DNA from: UBA4656 sp002405525
GTDB taxonomy: Bacteria; Pseudomonadota; Gammaproteobacteria; Xanthomonadales; Ahniellaceae
NCBI GenBank assembly: GCA_036723735.1
Contig: DAIMGT010000012.1
Location: 1-64,000, forward strand
Reading direction: 5' to 3'
Length of the DNA: 64,000 nucleotides
The position numbers and the translations under genes were made by a program. The notes under the pieces are model-generated. The model ran no database searches, had not been told where the DNA came from, and worked only from the letters and a program-made list of their open reading frames with translations. Positions 46,868 through 59,106 of this stretch are shown one piece after another. Each line of letters opens with the position of its first letter. Positions within the stretch are counted from its first letter, which is position 1.

Positions 46868-49510
46868 ATGAACCGCCGCCTGACCCGCGCCGCCCTTGCC
46901 GGCGCCATCGCGCTCGCGTTGTCCGCCTGCGCGACGCGCGAAGCCCGCATCGCCATTCCCTCGGGCGCGCACGCGCCGGACGTGTCGGCGATGCGCGCCA
47001 AGACCAAGAAGCGTTACGACAAGCCTGCCGAGGCGGCGCGCTACTTCGTGCAGATGCGCGCCCCGCAGGGCGAAACCTCGCTCGATGTCGCGCTGTGGAC
47101 CGCTGCCGAACGCGAAGCCGCCGGGATGTCGTGGATGAACAGCGCCACGTTGGCCGTCAGCGGCCCCGCGCAGCGCTCGGCGATCGGCCAGCTGTCGACG
47201 TGGCAGCAGCTCGGGCCTGGCAACATCGGCGGGCGCACCCGGGTGATCCTGTTCGAGCCGGGGCGGGCCTCCACCATGTACATCGCCGGCGTGGCCGGCG
47301 GGCTGTGGAAGTCCACCAACGCGGGGGCCAACTGGGTGCCGCTGAGCGATCTGGCGCCCAACATCGCGGTCAATTCGGGCGTGATCGACCGCAGCAATCC
47401 GTCGCGCCTGTGGATCGGCACCGGCGAGGGCTACTTCAACGGCGATGCCGTGCGCGGCGCTGGCATCTTCGTGTCGACCAACGGCGGACTCGATTTCACG
47501 CAACTGCCGTCGACCGCCCCGTCCGCGACCAACATCAACTTCCTGTTCGTCAATGACCTCGCACAGAGCCCGAGCAACCCGCAGGGCCTGTACGCGGCAA
47601 CCAACACCGGCCTGTGGCGCTCCACCGACGGCGGCGCCAACTGGACCCAGGCGATCAATGCCGGCGCATCGACCGTCGGCGGCAGCCCGGCGACCCATTT
47701 CGGAGGCTGCTACGACATCTCCGTGCGACCGGGCAGCGCCAGCGCCGACGATGTGCTCGTCAGTTGCGGCTCCTTTGCAATCAACCCGACCGACCTCGGC
47801 GCGGTCTACCGCAACACCGACGCACTCGGCGGCGGGGCCTGGACCGCGACGCTCGGATCACCGGACCAGGCGCGAACCACGCTGGCCCATGCGCCGAGCA
47901 ACCCTCAGGTGGTCTATGCGCTGGCAGCCAGCAACGTGCCCGGCAACACGGCCGACGGCCTGCTTGCCGTTTACCGCTCCAACGATGGCGGCACCACGTG
48001 GCAGGTCCGTCGCAGCAACGATGGCAGCAACGCCAACAGCAACATGCTGCTCACCAACGCGGTGATCGCGCGCCTGGAGGAGTGCGGGTTCGCGCCCCCG
48101 GGATCGAATCAGTTCATCAGCCAGGGCTGGTATGACAACGCGATCGCGGTCGATCCGACCAATCCCGACCGTGTGTGGGCCGGCGGCATCGACCTGTTCC
48201 GCTCCGACGACGGCGGCCAGACCTGGGGCAACGCATCGTACTGGTGGTTCCCGGCCAACGACCCGAACTACGCGCACGCCGACCATCACGCGATCGCGTT
48301 CCATCCGGATTACAACGGGACGAGCAACCGCACGGTCTACACCGCCAACGACGGCGGCCTGCAGCGCAGCGACAACGCCACGGCGGCGGTCGGAACAGAT
48401 GCCAGCAACACGCCGGCGAACTCCGTCTGCGGTCAGGCCAACCTGCCCGAAGTGACCTGGACCTCGCTCAACAACGGCTATTCGGTGACCCAGTTCTATC
48501 ACGGCACGGTGTACCCGGATTCGCGCGCCTTCCTCGGCGGCACTCAGGACAACGGCACCCTGCGGCGCCGGCCGCCGCTGGGCGCCAACCAGTGGCAGGA
48601 GATCCTCGGCGGCGACGGTGGCTACGTTGCGGTATCGCCGGCGAACACGCAGGTGGTCTATGCCACCAACTTCGACCTCTCCCTGCAGAAATCCGTGGAC
48701 GGCGGGCAAACCTTCGAGCTGGCCATCGACGGCATCACCGACAGCGTACTCTTCATCAACCCGTTCGCGATGGACCCCAACGCACCGGACACGCTGTGGA
48801 CCAGTGGCACCCGGCTGTGGCGCACGACCAATGCGGCGGCCAACTGGCCCGCGGCGAGCGCCCCGATCTCCACCGCCGCCCCGTTCAACGCCTTCCACCG
48901 GATCAGCGCCCAGGCGATCGCCCCGGGCGATTCGAACCTGGTCGTGGTGGGCACCACGCAGGGCCAGCTCCTGCGCAATGCCTCGGCATCCACCGCCACC
49001 GGCACCACGGTGTGGGCCGGCACGCGACCGCGCTCCGGCTTCGTCGGCGACATCGCCTTCAACACCGCCGAGGCGGGCCTGCCGGCCGACCAGCGCACGG
49101 TGGTTGCGGTCTACGCGACGTTCAATCCGCTCTCCAACCCGACCGCCGCGGCGCACGTGTTCCGCAGCACGGACGGCGGGCAGACCTGGACGGGCATCGG
49201 CGGCGCCGGGTCCTCGCGCATTCCCAACGTGCCGGTGCACACCGCGGTGATCGACCCGACGTGGCCCGGTGGCCAGCGCATCTTCGTCGGCACCGATGTC
49301 GGGGTGTTCGTCACCATCGACGGCGGACAGACCTGGCTGCGCGAGAACACCGGCGCGGCCAACACCGTGGTCGAGGAACTGGTCCTGCAGCGCAACCCGG
49401 ACAGCGGGGACCTGGAACTGTTCGCCTTCACCCACGGCCGCAGCGTGTACCGCACCACGGTCGCACCGTTCCCGGACGCGGTGTTCGGCAACGGTTTTGA
49501 AGCGCCCTGA
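46868..49510 (+). CDS. Asp-box (BNR/sortilin-like) lipoprotein
   Basis: An 880-residue predicted lipoprotein: LALSAC with lipidation at Cys21, Ala22 at +2. It contains about nine Asp-box-like repeats spread along the chain (STNAGANW, STNGGLDF, STDGGANW, SNDGGTTW, SDDGGQTW, SVDGGQTF, TTNAAANW, STDGGQTW, TIDGGQTW). This is the pattern of multi-bladed beta-propellers of the Vps10/sortilin or xyloglucanase GH74 type. Catalytic GH74 Asp residues cannot be assigned. The C-terminus ends in DAVFGNGFEAP, resembling the tail of the accessory protein at 42-45 kb. It probably binds or degrades polymers at the surface. Confidence 0.75.
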   Translation: MNRRLTRAALAGAIALALSACATREARIAIPSGAHAPDVSAMRAKTKKRYDKPAEAARYFVQMRAPQGETSLDVALWTAAEREAAGMSWMNSATLAVSGPAQRSAIGQLSTWQQLGPGNIGGRTRVILFEPGRASTMYIAGVAGGLWKSTNAGANWVPLSDLAPNIAVNSGVIDRSNPSRLWIGTGEGYFNGDAVRGAGIFVSTNGGLDFTQLPSTAPSATNINFLFVNDLAQSPSNPQGLYAATNTGLWRSTDGGANWTQAINAGASTVGGSPATHFGGCYDISVRPGSASADDVLVSCGSFAINPTDLGAVYRNTDALGGGAWTATLGSPDQARTTLAHAPSNPQVVYALAASNVPGNTADGLLAVYRSNDGGTTWQVRRSNDGSNANSNMLLTNAVIARLEECGFAPPGSNQFISQGWYDNAIAVDPTNPDRVWAGGIDLFRSDDGGQTWGNASYWWFPANDPNYAHADHHAIAFHPDYNGTSNRTVYTANDGGLQRSDNATAAVGTDASNTPANSVCGQANLPEVTWTSLNNGYSVTQFYHGTVYPDSRAFLGGTQDNGTLRRRPPLGANQWQEILGGDGGYVAVSPANTQVVYATNFDLSLQKSVDGGQTFELAIDGITDSVLFINPFAMDPNAPDTLWTSGTRLWRTTNAAANWPAASAPISTAAPFNAFHRISAQAIAPGDSNLVVVGTTQGQLLRNASASTATGTTVWAGTRPRSGFVGDIAFNTAEAGLPADQRTVVAVYATFNPLSNPTAAAHVFRSTDGGQTWTGIGGAGSSRIPNVPVHTAVIDPTWPGGQRIFVGTDVGVFVTIDGGQTWLRENTGAANTVVEELVLQRNPDSGDLELFAFTHGRSVYRTTVAPFPDAVFGNGFEAP

Positions 49511-49531
49511 TCCACACTCGCTGGGACCCAC

Positions 49532-49562
49532 GGGCCGCGGCGGCGTCGATGCGCCGCGGCCC
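49532..49562 (+). terminator. Terminator-like hairpin
   Basis: GGGCCGCGGCG pairs with CGCCGCGGCCC over 11 bases around a 9-base loop, 21 bases after the lipoprotein stop and 70 bases before dnaE. It lacks a T-run. Confidence 0.45.
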
Positions 49563-49631
49563 ACGCTGTCAAGCCTTGCCCGGCATCGGCCCGCGCCGTA
49601 AGGTCCCCGGCTGGCCCCGCGCGCCGGCCCC

Positions 49632-53156
<3,525 letters not shown>

Positions 53157-53205
53157 GCCGAACGCCTTCGACGGCCCGCCGTCCAGGCTGTTCGCCGCTG
53201 CTTTC

Positions 53206-53356
53206 GGAGCCTGCGAACAAACCTGCAGGTTGTGGTCTTTCCAGTCGCGAGCCCGGCACAGGTCCGGACTCGCTCCCGCGAATCATGCCCTTTCGTGCAT
53301 GACCCACATGCAGGCCATCAATGGCCTGCCCAAGAGGTGGCCTTACAGCCTCTCAG
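53206..53356 (-). repeat. Stop-anchored repeat, copy B
   Basis: It begins on the minus strand at the TGA of the 48-residue protein gene (TGAGAGGCTGTAAGGCC) and ends near GTTCGCAGGCTCC. It is the most diverged of the three copies but keeps the core GGGTCATGCACG, GGGCATGATTCGCGGGAGCG, AGTCCGGACCTGTGCCGG and TCGCGACTGGA. It occupies the space after dnaE. Confidence 0.82.
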
Positions 53357-53499
53357 CGCTTGTTCGAGGCGCCGCGTCCGGCACCCGACCCGGGAGCCGA
53401 TTCCTTCTTCTGGTCGCCGATCACGCCCTTGAGCGGGCATACGGAGAAGATCGGACACTTGCGGCAGCCGGCGGTCAGGGCGACGGGGCAAAGGGTCAT
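53353..53499 (-). CDS. Small cysteine-rich protein (48 residues)
   Basis: ATG 53499 to TGA 53353. The protein starts MTLCPVALTAGCRKCPIFSV and continues with CPLKGVIGDQKKE, then a Gly/Ser/Lys tail. Four Cys (C4, C12, C15, C21; C-x7-C-x2-C-x5-C), two of them in C-P, are packed in the first half and could bind a metal or an Fe-S cluster. It resembles, from memory, short uncharacterised proteins of Pseudomonas and Xanthomonas with a V-I-G-D motif, which I cannot confirm here. CCGAGAGGCCC lies upstream, giving a GAGAGG ribosome binding site. There is no signal peptide. Confidence 0.65.
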   Translation of the reverse strand: MTLCPVALTAGCRKCPIFSVCPLKGVIGDQKKESAPGSGAGRGASNKR

Positions 53500-53580
53500 G
53501 GTGGGCCTCTCGGTGACGGGAGGCCGCACGCTAGCGCGTCACGCGTCGCCGCGCACGCCTCGCCGCAGCAGGCGCGGCCC

Positions 53581-53736
53581 GGAGCCTGTGAAAAGACCCG
53601 CACGCCGCGGGTTTTTCTCGTCGCGCATCCGGCATCGGTCCGGACCCGCTCCCGCGAATCATGCCCTTGCGTGCATCACCCGCGCGCGGACCAGCCATGG
53701 CCTGCCCGAGAGGCTGTTTTGTTCACAGCCTGTCAG
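53581..53736 (-). repeat. Stop-anchored repeat, copy C
   Basis: It begins on the minus strand at the TGA of the aspartoacylase-like gene (TGACAGGCTGTGAACAAAAC). It ends with an intrinsic-terminator-like hairpin, ACCCGC/GCGGGT (53596-53612), followed by CTTTTC. Its two ends are related as inverted repeats: AGGCTGTGAACAAAAC at one end and AGCCTGTGAAAAGAC at the other. It is closely similar to copy A. Confidence 0.87.
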
Positions 53737-55178
53737 CCGCCCGGTGGCTCGCCCGGCGGCGCCGCGGCATCGGGCTCGTCGGAACCGCGCTCCGGCGGTG
53801 CCGGCCCCATCTCGTCGCCCTCCATGCGTTCCAGCGCATCGTCCCCGTAGACCGGCTGCCGGGCCTCCTCGACCGCCTGCTGCTCGCTGGTCTGGATGCC
53901 GACGTGGAAGGCGGCGAAGCCCGGCAATACGACCTGGTTGAGCGCCAGCCCGATGACCCGGCCGCGGAACGGCGAGACGACCTCGTGTTCCTCGTTGGCC
54001 AGCGGATCGACCACCTTGCCGAGGCGCTGGCCGACCCGGACCCGATCGCCGAGCGCGACCGTCGAAAACAGCATCCCGCCGTGATCGACGCGCACCCATT
54101 TCGACTCGTAGAAGGTGGCCTGCGGCTCGGCGAACATGCGGAAACTGCGGGTCATCTGCAGGTGGTGCATCAGCGCCTTGATCGCCTGCACGGCGAAATC
54201 GATCTTCTCCGGCTCGAGGCGCAGCGGCGCCCCGACCTCGAAGGTGACCGCCGGAATGCCGCGGAACGAGGCCGCCAGCCGCAGCATGCCGCGCGAACCG
54301 GGACTGTGCAGCACCGGCGTGGCGCCGAAGCCGCGAGTGAAGTCCAGCACCTGCGGGTCGCGCAGGTCACCGCGGACCTGTGGCAGGTTGGATCGGTCGA
54401 AGGACCCGGTGTGGAAGTCCACCAGCACGGTGCAGTGGACGATGATCTCGCGAAACAGGCTGGCGGCGATCCGCGAGGCGGCACTGCCGGTGTCGCTGCC
54501 GGGGAAGAAGCGGTTGAGGTCGCGCCGGTCCGGCAGATAGCGCGAGCCGCGCGAAAAGCCCAGCAGGTTCACCACCGGCACCGCGATCACCGCGCCGGCG
54601 AGCTGCGAAGGGTCGGTATCGTTGAGCACGCGGCGCACCACCTCGACGCCGTTGAGTTCGTCGCCGTGCACGGCCGCGGTCAGGCACAGGCGCGGCCCCG
54701 GGCGGCTGCCGTGGACCACCACCACCGGGGTCGACACGGCGGTGCCGTCGAAGGACTCGCTGACCCGCCAGCGCAGTTGGCCGCGGGTGCCGACCGGGAC
54801 CTCGCCGCCGAGCAGGACCAGCGGCTGCGGGCCGGCCGGCGCGGCTTCCGCCGTGGTTGCGGCCGGTCCATCGCCGTGTATCGGCGCGACGGCGTCCCCG
54901 GCCGCACCGTCTTCGGCCACGGACGGTGCATCGCCCGTCGGAGCATCACCGGCGACCGTACCTGCATCGCCGTCCGGCAGCGGGTCGGCAGAAACCGCCT
55001 CCTCGCGCGCCGGCACGTGGACGGACTCCGCCGACGGCGCACCCTGCGCCGCAGGCGGGCGGACGACCTCGTCGACCGGCGTGTCGCTCGGGTGTTCCGG
55101 CGGGAAGTCCTGCGCCGCGCCGGACTGCGCGACCAGGCACAGGATGAACATGGCCGCGGCGGCCCGCTCAACGCACAT
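53733..55178 (-). CDS. Secreted succinylglutamate desuccinylase/aspartoacylase-like protein
   Basis: 481 residues. A signal peptide (AAAAMFILCLVAQSGAAQ) and a low-complexity Ala/Pro/Asp segment (about 25-115) precede an AstE/AspA (M14-like) zinc hydrolase domain. LTAAVHGDELNGVEV supplies His and Glu ligands, DRRDLNRFFPG is typical, and VDFHTGSFDRSNLP supplies the third ligand. The C-terminal part (EEHEVVSPFRGRVIGLALNQ) resembles the barrel end of these enzymes. An acid-rich tail follows. Export is unusual for the family. The start ATG 55178 overlaps the Zur-type gene by 11 bases, implying coupled expression. Confidence 0.75.
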   Translation of the reverse strand: MCVERAAAAMFILCLVAQSGAAQDFPPEHPSDTPVDEVVRPPAAQGAPSAESVHVPAREEAVSADPLPDGDAGTVAGDAPTGDAPSVAEDGAAGDAVAPIHGDGPAATTAEAAPAGPQPLVLLGGEVPVGTRGQLRWRVSESFDGTAVSTPVVVVHGSRPGPRLCLTAAVHGDELNGVEVVRRVLNDTDPSQLAGAVIAVPVVNLLGFSRGSRYLPDRRDLNRFFPGSDTGSAASRIAASLFREIIVHCTVLVDFHTGSFDRSNLPQVRGDLRDPQVLDFTRGFGATPVLHSPGSRGMLRLAASFRGIPAVTFEVGAPLRLEPEKIDFAVQAIKALMHHLQMTRSFRMFAEPQATFYESKWVRVDHGGMLFSTVALGDRVRVGQRLGKVVDPLANEEHEVVSPFRGRVIGLALNQVVLPGFAAFHVGIQTSEQQAVEEARQPVYGDDALERMEGDEMGPAPPERGSDEPDAAAPPGEPPGG

Positions 55179-55650
55179 GGCGACCCTCGCGGCAGCGCCG
55201 GCAGACCCCATGCACCTCCAGCGTCTGCGCCTCGGGCAGGAACCCCGCCTCGCGCGCCTGCAGGTCGAGCAGCGCGGACACCCGGTCGTCGCACAGTTCG
55301 GTCGCGCCGGCGCACACGTCGCAGATCAGGAAAGGCACCGTGTGGCGGGTGCGCGGATGGTGACAGGCGGTGAAGGCATTGACCGATTCGAGCTTGTGGA
55401 TGAATCCGTGCTCGCGCAGGAAGTCGAGCGCCCGGTAGACGGTCGGCGGCGCCGCACCGTCACGCTCGGCCTTCAGCCGTTCGAGCAGGTCGTAGGCCTT
55501 GACCGGACGCCGCTCGCGCGCGACCAGTTCGAGCACCCGCCGCCGCAACTCGGTCAGGCGCAGCCCGCGGTCCGCGCAGGCGGCCTCCACCTCGGCCAGC
55601 AGCCGCTCCGGCTCGTCGGGGTGGTCGTGGTTGTGGCGGTGTCTGGTCAC
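55168..55650 (-). CDS. zur: Fur-family regulator, probably Zur
   Basis: A 160-residue metal-responsive repressor. A His-rich start (TRHRHNHDHPDEPERLL) leads to the winged helix (LTELRRRVLELVARERRPVK then PPTVYRALDFLREHGFIHKL). Metal-site residues are in TACHHPRTRHTVPFLICDVC and the final GVCRRCREG, i.e. two C-x-x-C pairs for structural zinc. The His-rich N-terminus and the HPRTRHTVPFLIC segment favour Zur over Fur. The start is GTG 55650; the frame is open farther up. The downstream overlapping gene encodes a predicted zinc hydrolase. Confidence 0.85.
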   Translation of the reverse strand: MTRHRHNHDHPDEPERLLAEVEAACADRGLRLTELRRRVLELVARERRPVKAYDLLERLKAERDGAAPPTVYRALDFLREHGFIHKLESVNAFTACHHPRTRHTVPFLICDVCAGATELCDDRVSALLDLQAREAGFLPEAQTLEVHGVCRRCREGRHVR

Positions 55651-55660
55651 GTCGCCGCGG

Positions 55661-57073
55661 TCACGTCGCGCCGATCCGTGCGATCGCGCGGTCGATCCGG
55701 TGCAGCGCCTCGTCGCGGCCGGCAAGGTAGACCGTGTGCTCGATCGAAGGCGAGACCGCGGTCCCGGTCAGCGCCACCCGCAAGGGCTGCGCGACCTTGC
55801 CCACGCCTTCACTGATCGCAGCCGCCGCGGCCTTGATCGCGGCGTCGACCGCATCCGGCCGCCAGTCGCCCGGCGCCAGCGCAGCCAGCGCCGCGTGCGC
55901 GGCCGCCAGCGCCTCTCGCGACCGGCCGCCGAAATGCTTCGTCACCGCTGCCTCGTCGTAACCCGTGAGCGGCCCGTACCAGACCGCGGCGCGCTCGGCC
56001 ATTTCCTTCAGCGTCCTGACCCGGTCGCGCAGCGCCACCACCACGTCCGCCGCCCTCGGGCCGCGCGCCAAATCGTGGCCCGCGGCGCGCAAATGCCACT
56101 CCAGGTGGCGGCCCACCGACTCCGGATCGTCGTGCTTGAGGTAGTGCTGGTTGACCCAGGCGAGCTTGTCGAAGTCGAACCGGGACGCCGCCTTGTTGAC
56201 GTCCTCGATGCGGAACAGGCGCACCATCTCCTCGCGCGAGAAGATCTCCTGGTCGCCGTGCGACCAGCCCAGCCGCACGATGTAGTTGAGCAGCGCGTGC
56301 GGCAGGTAGCCGTCGTCGCGGTACTGCATGACGCTCACCGCGCCATGGCGCTTGGACAGTTTCGCGCCGTCCGCGCCGTGGATCATCGGCAGGTGGGCGA
56401 AAGCAGGCTGCGGTGCGCCGAGCGCGGCGTAGATGTTGATCTGGCGCGGGGTGTTGTTGACGTGGTCGTCGCCGCGCACCACGTCGGTGATCCCCATGTC
56501 CACGTCGTCGCAGACCACCGCGAAGTTGTAGGTCGGATGCTCGTCGGAGCGCCAGATGATGAGGTCGTCGAGTTCGTCGTTGGCGATCTCGATCCGGCCC
56601 TTGACCAGGTCGTTCCACACCACCGCGCCGTGCTGCGGATTCCTGAACCGGATCACGCGCGGGCGCCCGGCCGGGGCGGGCTCGTGCTGGCGGTCGCGCC
56701 ACCAGCCGTCGTAGCGCGGCTTCAGGCCCTGCGCCATCTGCCGCTCGCGCATGGCGTCGAGCTCTTCCTTCGTCTCGTAGGCGCAGTAGGCCTTGCCGGC
56801 GCGCACCAGGTCCTCCGCCACCTGCCGGTAGCGGTCGAAACGGGAGGTCTGGAACACCGGGCCCTCGTCCCAGCCGAGGTCCAGCCAGCGCATGCCGTCG
56901 AGGATCGCGGCCACCGATTCCGGCGTCGAACGCTCGCGGTCGGTGTCCTCGATGCGCAGGATGAAACGCCCGTTGCGGCGGCGCGCCTCCAGCCAGCAGT
57001 ACAGCGCGGTGCGCGCACCGCCGACGTGGAGGAACCCGGTGGGGCTGGGGGCGAAACGGGTGCGGCAGGTCAT
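55661..57073 (-). CDS. gltX: Glutamyl-tRNA synthetase
   Basis: A 470-residue class I synthetase. RFAPSPTGFLHVGGARTALY holds the HIGH-type motif (residues 9-18) and KLSKRHG at 238-244 is the KMSKS motif. RFILRIEDTDRERS and YNFAVVCDDVDMGITDVVRG are conserved. ATG 57073 is the normal start. No tRNA-Glu is nearby. The last codon is 10 bases upstream of the Zur-type start, so co-transcription is possible. Confidence 0.96.
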   Translation of the reverse strand: MTCRTRFAPSPTGFLHVGGARTALYCWLEARRRNGRFILRIEDTDRERSTPESVAAILDGMRWLDLGWDEGPVFQTSRFDRYRQVAEDLVRAGKAYCAYETKEELDAMRERQMAQGLKPRYDGWWRDRQHEPAPAGRPRVIRFRNPQHGAVVWNDLVKGRIEIANDELDDLIIWRSDEHPTYNFAVVCDDVDMGITDVVRGDDHVNNTPRQINIYAALGAPQPAFAHLPMIHGADGAKLSKRHGAVSVMQYRDDGYLPHALLNYIVRLGWSHGDQEIFSREEMVRLFRIEDVNKAASRFDFDKLAWVNQHYLKHDDPESVGRHLEWHLRAAGHDLARGPRAADVVVALRDRVRTLKEMAERAAVWYGPLTGYDEAAVTKHFGGRSREALAAAHAALAALAPGDWRPDAVDAAIKAAAAAISEGVGKVAQPLRVALTGTAVSPSIEHTVYLAGRDEALHRIDRAIARIGAT

Positions 57074-57179
57074 CGGGCGCTGCAGGGCGGGCGGGCGATC
57101 CCGGATTGTACCCCCGGGCCATCGATGCGGCACCTGCGAGGCCTACCGGACGCGTCCGCGAAGGGGCTAACCTTGGGCG

Positions 57180-58988
57180 GTGGACGAAAGCCTCGCCGCC
57201 GCACCGTCGCCGCCCGCACCGCAAGCACGCAGCGCGGCGCAAACCCTGCGCCTGCTGTGGCCGCACGTCTGGCGCTACCGCGGGCGGGTGGGCCTCGCGT
57301 TCGCCTTCCTGGCCGCGGCGAAGGTCGCGCTGGTCGGTTCCTCGCTGGTGCTCGCGCGGCTGGTCGACGCGCTCAACATCACGCCGCGTCCTGAGCTGCT
57401 GCCGCTGGCCTTCCTGGTCGCCTACGGCATCGCTCGGCTTTGCGCGACGCTGTTCCAGGAGCTGCGCCAGGTGGTGTTCGCGCGGGTGATGGCGCGCTCC
57501 TCGCGGGTGGTGGCGCGGCGCGTGTTCGAGCACCTGCACACGCTGAGCCTGCGCTTCCACCTCGACCGTCGCACCGGCGCCGTCTCGCGCGACCTCGAGC
57601 GCGGCATGAGCGCGATCAGCGACCTGCTCGACTGGACCATCTACACCATCCTTCCGACCCTGCTGGAAATCGTGCTGGTCACCACCATCCTGGCGGTGAA
57701 GTTCGACTGGACCTTCCCCGCGATCACGCTGGGAACGATCGCGGCCTACGTGGCGTTCACCTTCCGCGTCACCGAGTGGCGCCTGCGCTGGTACCGCGCG
57801 GCCAACGAGGCCGACACCCACGCCAGCGGGCGCGCGGTCGATTCGCTGCTCAACTACGAGACGGTCAAGTATTTCGGCAACGAGTCCTGGGAATCGCGGC
57901 GCTACGACGAGGGCCTGGTGCGGCTCGAGGAAGCCACGGTGAAGAGTCTCAAGAGCCTCGCCGTGCTCAACATCGGCCAGAGTGGCATCGTCGCGCTCGG
58001 TCTCACCCTGCTGCTTTGGCGCGGGGCGGCCGGCGTGCTGGAGGGGCGCATGAGCATCGGCGACCTGGTGATGGTCAACGCCTTCCTGCTGCAGCTCGCC
58101 GCGCCGCTCAATTTCCTCGGCATGGTCTACCGCGAGGTCAAGCAGGCGCTGACCAACATCGAGCGCATGTTCGCCCTGCTCGACGAACCGCTGGAGGTGC
58201 GCGATGCGCCCGGCGCGCCGCCGCTGCCGGACGGCGGCGGGGCGGTGCGGTTCGAGGCGGTGGACTTCGGCTACGACGCGCGTCGGCAGGTGCTGCACGG
58301 CGTCGACTTCGAGATCCCGGCCGGCCGCACGGTGGCGGTGGTCGGTGCGACCGGGTCGGGCAAGTCCACCCTGGCGCGGTTGCTGTTCCGCTTCTTCGAC
58401 CCGACCGGCGGGCGGATCGTGGTCGACGGCCGCGACATCCGCGAGGTCGGGCAGGACTCGCTGCGGCGCGCGATCGGGATCGTTCCGCAGGACACCGTGC
58501 TGTTCAACGACAGCATCTACTACAACATCGCCTACGGCCGTCCCGAGGCGACGCGCGACCAGGTCGAGGCCGCCGCCCGCGCCGCGCACGTGCACGACTT
58601 CATCCTGCGCCTGCCCGACGGCTACGACACCGCGGTCGGCGAGCGCGGCCTGAAACTGTCCGGCGGCGAGAAGCAGCGGGTGGCGATCGCGCGCACCATC
58701 CTGAAGGACCCGCGCATCCTGATCCTCGACGAGGCGACGTCCGCACTGGACACCCGCACCGAGCGCGCGATCCAGGAGGAACTGGCCGAGGTCTCGCGCC
58801 ACCGCACCACGCTGGTGATCGCGCATCGCCTGTCCACCATCGTCGACGCCGACCAGATCCTGGTCCTCGACGGCGGCCGCGTGGTCGAGCGCGGCAGCCA
58901 CGCCGACCTGCTGGGCGGCGGCGGCCGCTATGCGCAGATGTGGCGGCTGCAGCAGGAGTCACCGGACGGCGTCGCGGCGGGCGCCTGA
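57180..58988 (+). CDS. ATM1/HMT1-type ABC half-transporter
   Basis: A 602-residue fusion of a six-helix membrane domain and an ATPase. VDSLLNYETVKYFGNE is the hallmark of the ATM1/HMT1/MsbA-like group that exports glutathione-linked sulfur or heavy-metal compounds. Walker A GATGSGKST is at about 389-397, LSGGEKQRVAIART at about 493 and Walker B ILILDEA at about 513. It starts with GTG 57180. It is divergent from gltX, with 106 bases between. Confidence 0.93.
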   Translation: MDESLAAAPSPPAPQARSAAQTLRLLWPHVWRYRGRVGLAFAFLAAAKVALVGSSLVLARLVDALNITPRPELLPLAFLVAYGIARLCATLFQELRQVVFARVMARSSRVVARRVFEHLHTLSLRFHLDRRTGAVSRDLERGMSAISDLLDWTIYTILPTLLEIVLVTTILAVKFDWTFPAITLGTIAAYVAFTFRVTEWRLRWYRAANEADTHASGRAVDSLLNYETVKYFGNESWESRRYDEGLVRLEEATVKSLKSLAVLNIGQSGIVALGLTLLLWRGAAGVLEGRMSIGDLVMVNAFLLQLAAPLNFLGMVYREVKQALTNIERMFALLDEPLEVRDAPGAPPLPDGGGAVRFEAVDFGYDARRQVLHGVDFEIPAGRTVAVVGATGSGKSTLARLLFRFFDPTGGRIVVDGRDIREVGQDSLRRAIGIVPQDTVLFNDSIYYNIAYGRPEATRDQVEAAARAAHVHDFILRLPDGYDTAVGERGLKLSGGEKQRVAIARTILKDPRILILDEATSALDTRTERAIQEELAEVSRHRTTLVIAHRLSTIVDADQILVLDGGRVVERGSHADLLGGGGRYAQMWRLQQESPDGVAAGA

Positions 58989-59106
58989 GGCGCACCGCCG
59001 CCGGCGGCGCGTGCGGGCCGGCAGCCGCGGCGATCCGCGCCCCCCGCTCTCCGGTCGCGCGGGGCATCGGGTATCCTTGGCGTCTTTCCGCGATCGAGGA
59101 CCGACC

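Noticed and set aside
53157..53352. A conserved protein encoded by the repeat copies (similar translations in all three)
   Set aside because: The translated similarity only reflects DNA similarity. There is no common start codon, the frames run into neighbouring sequence, and the copies differ by indels.
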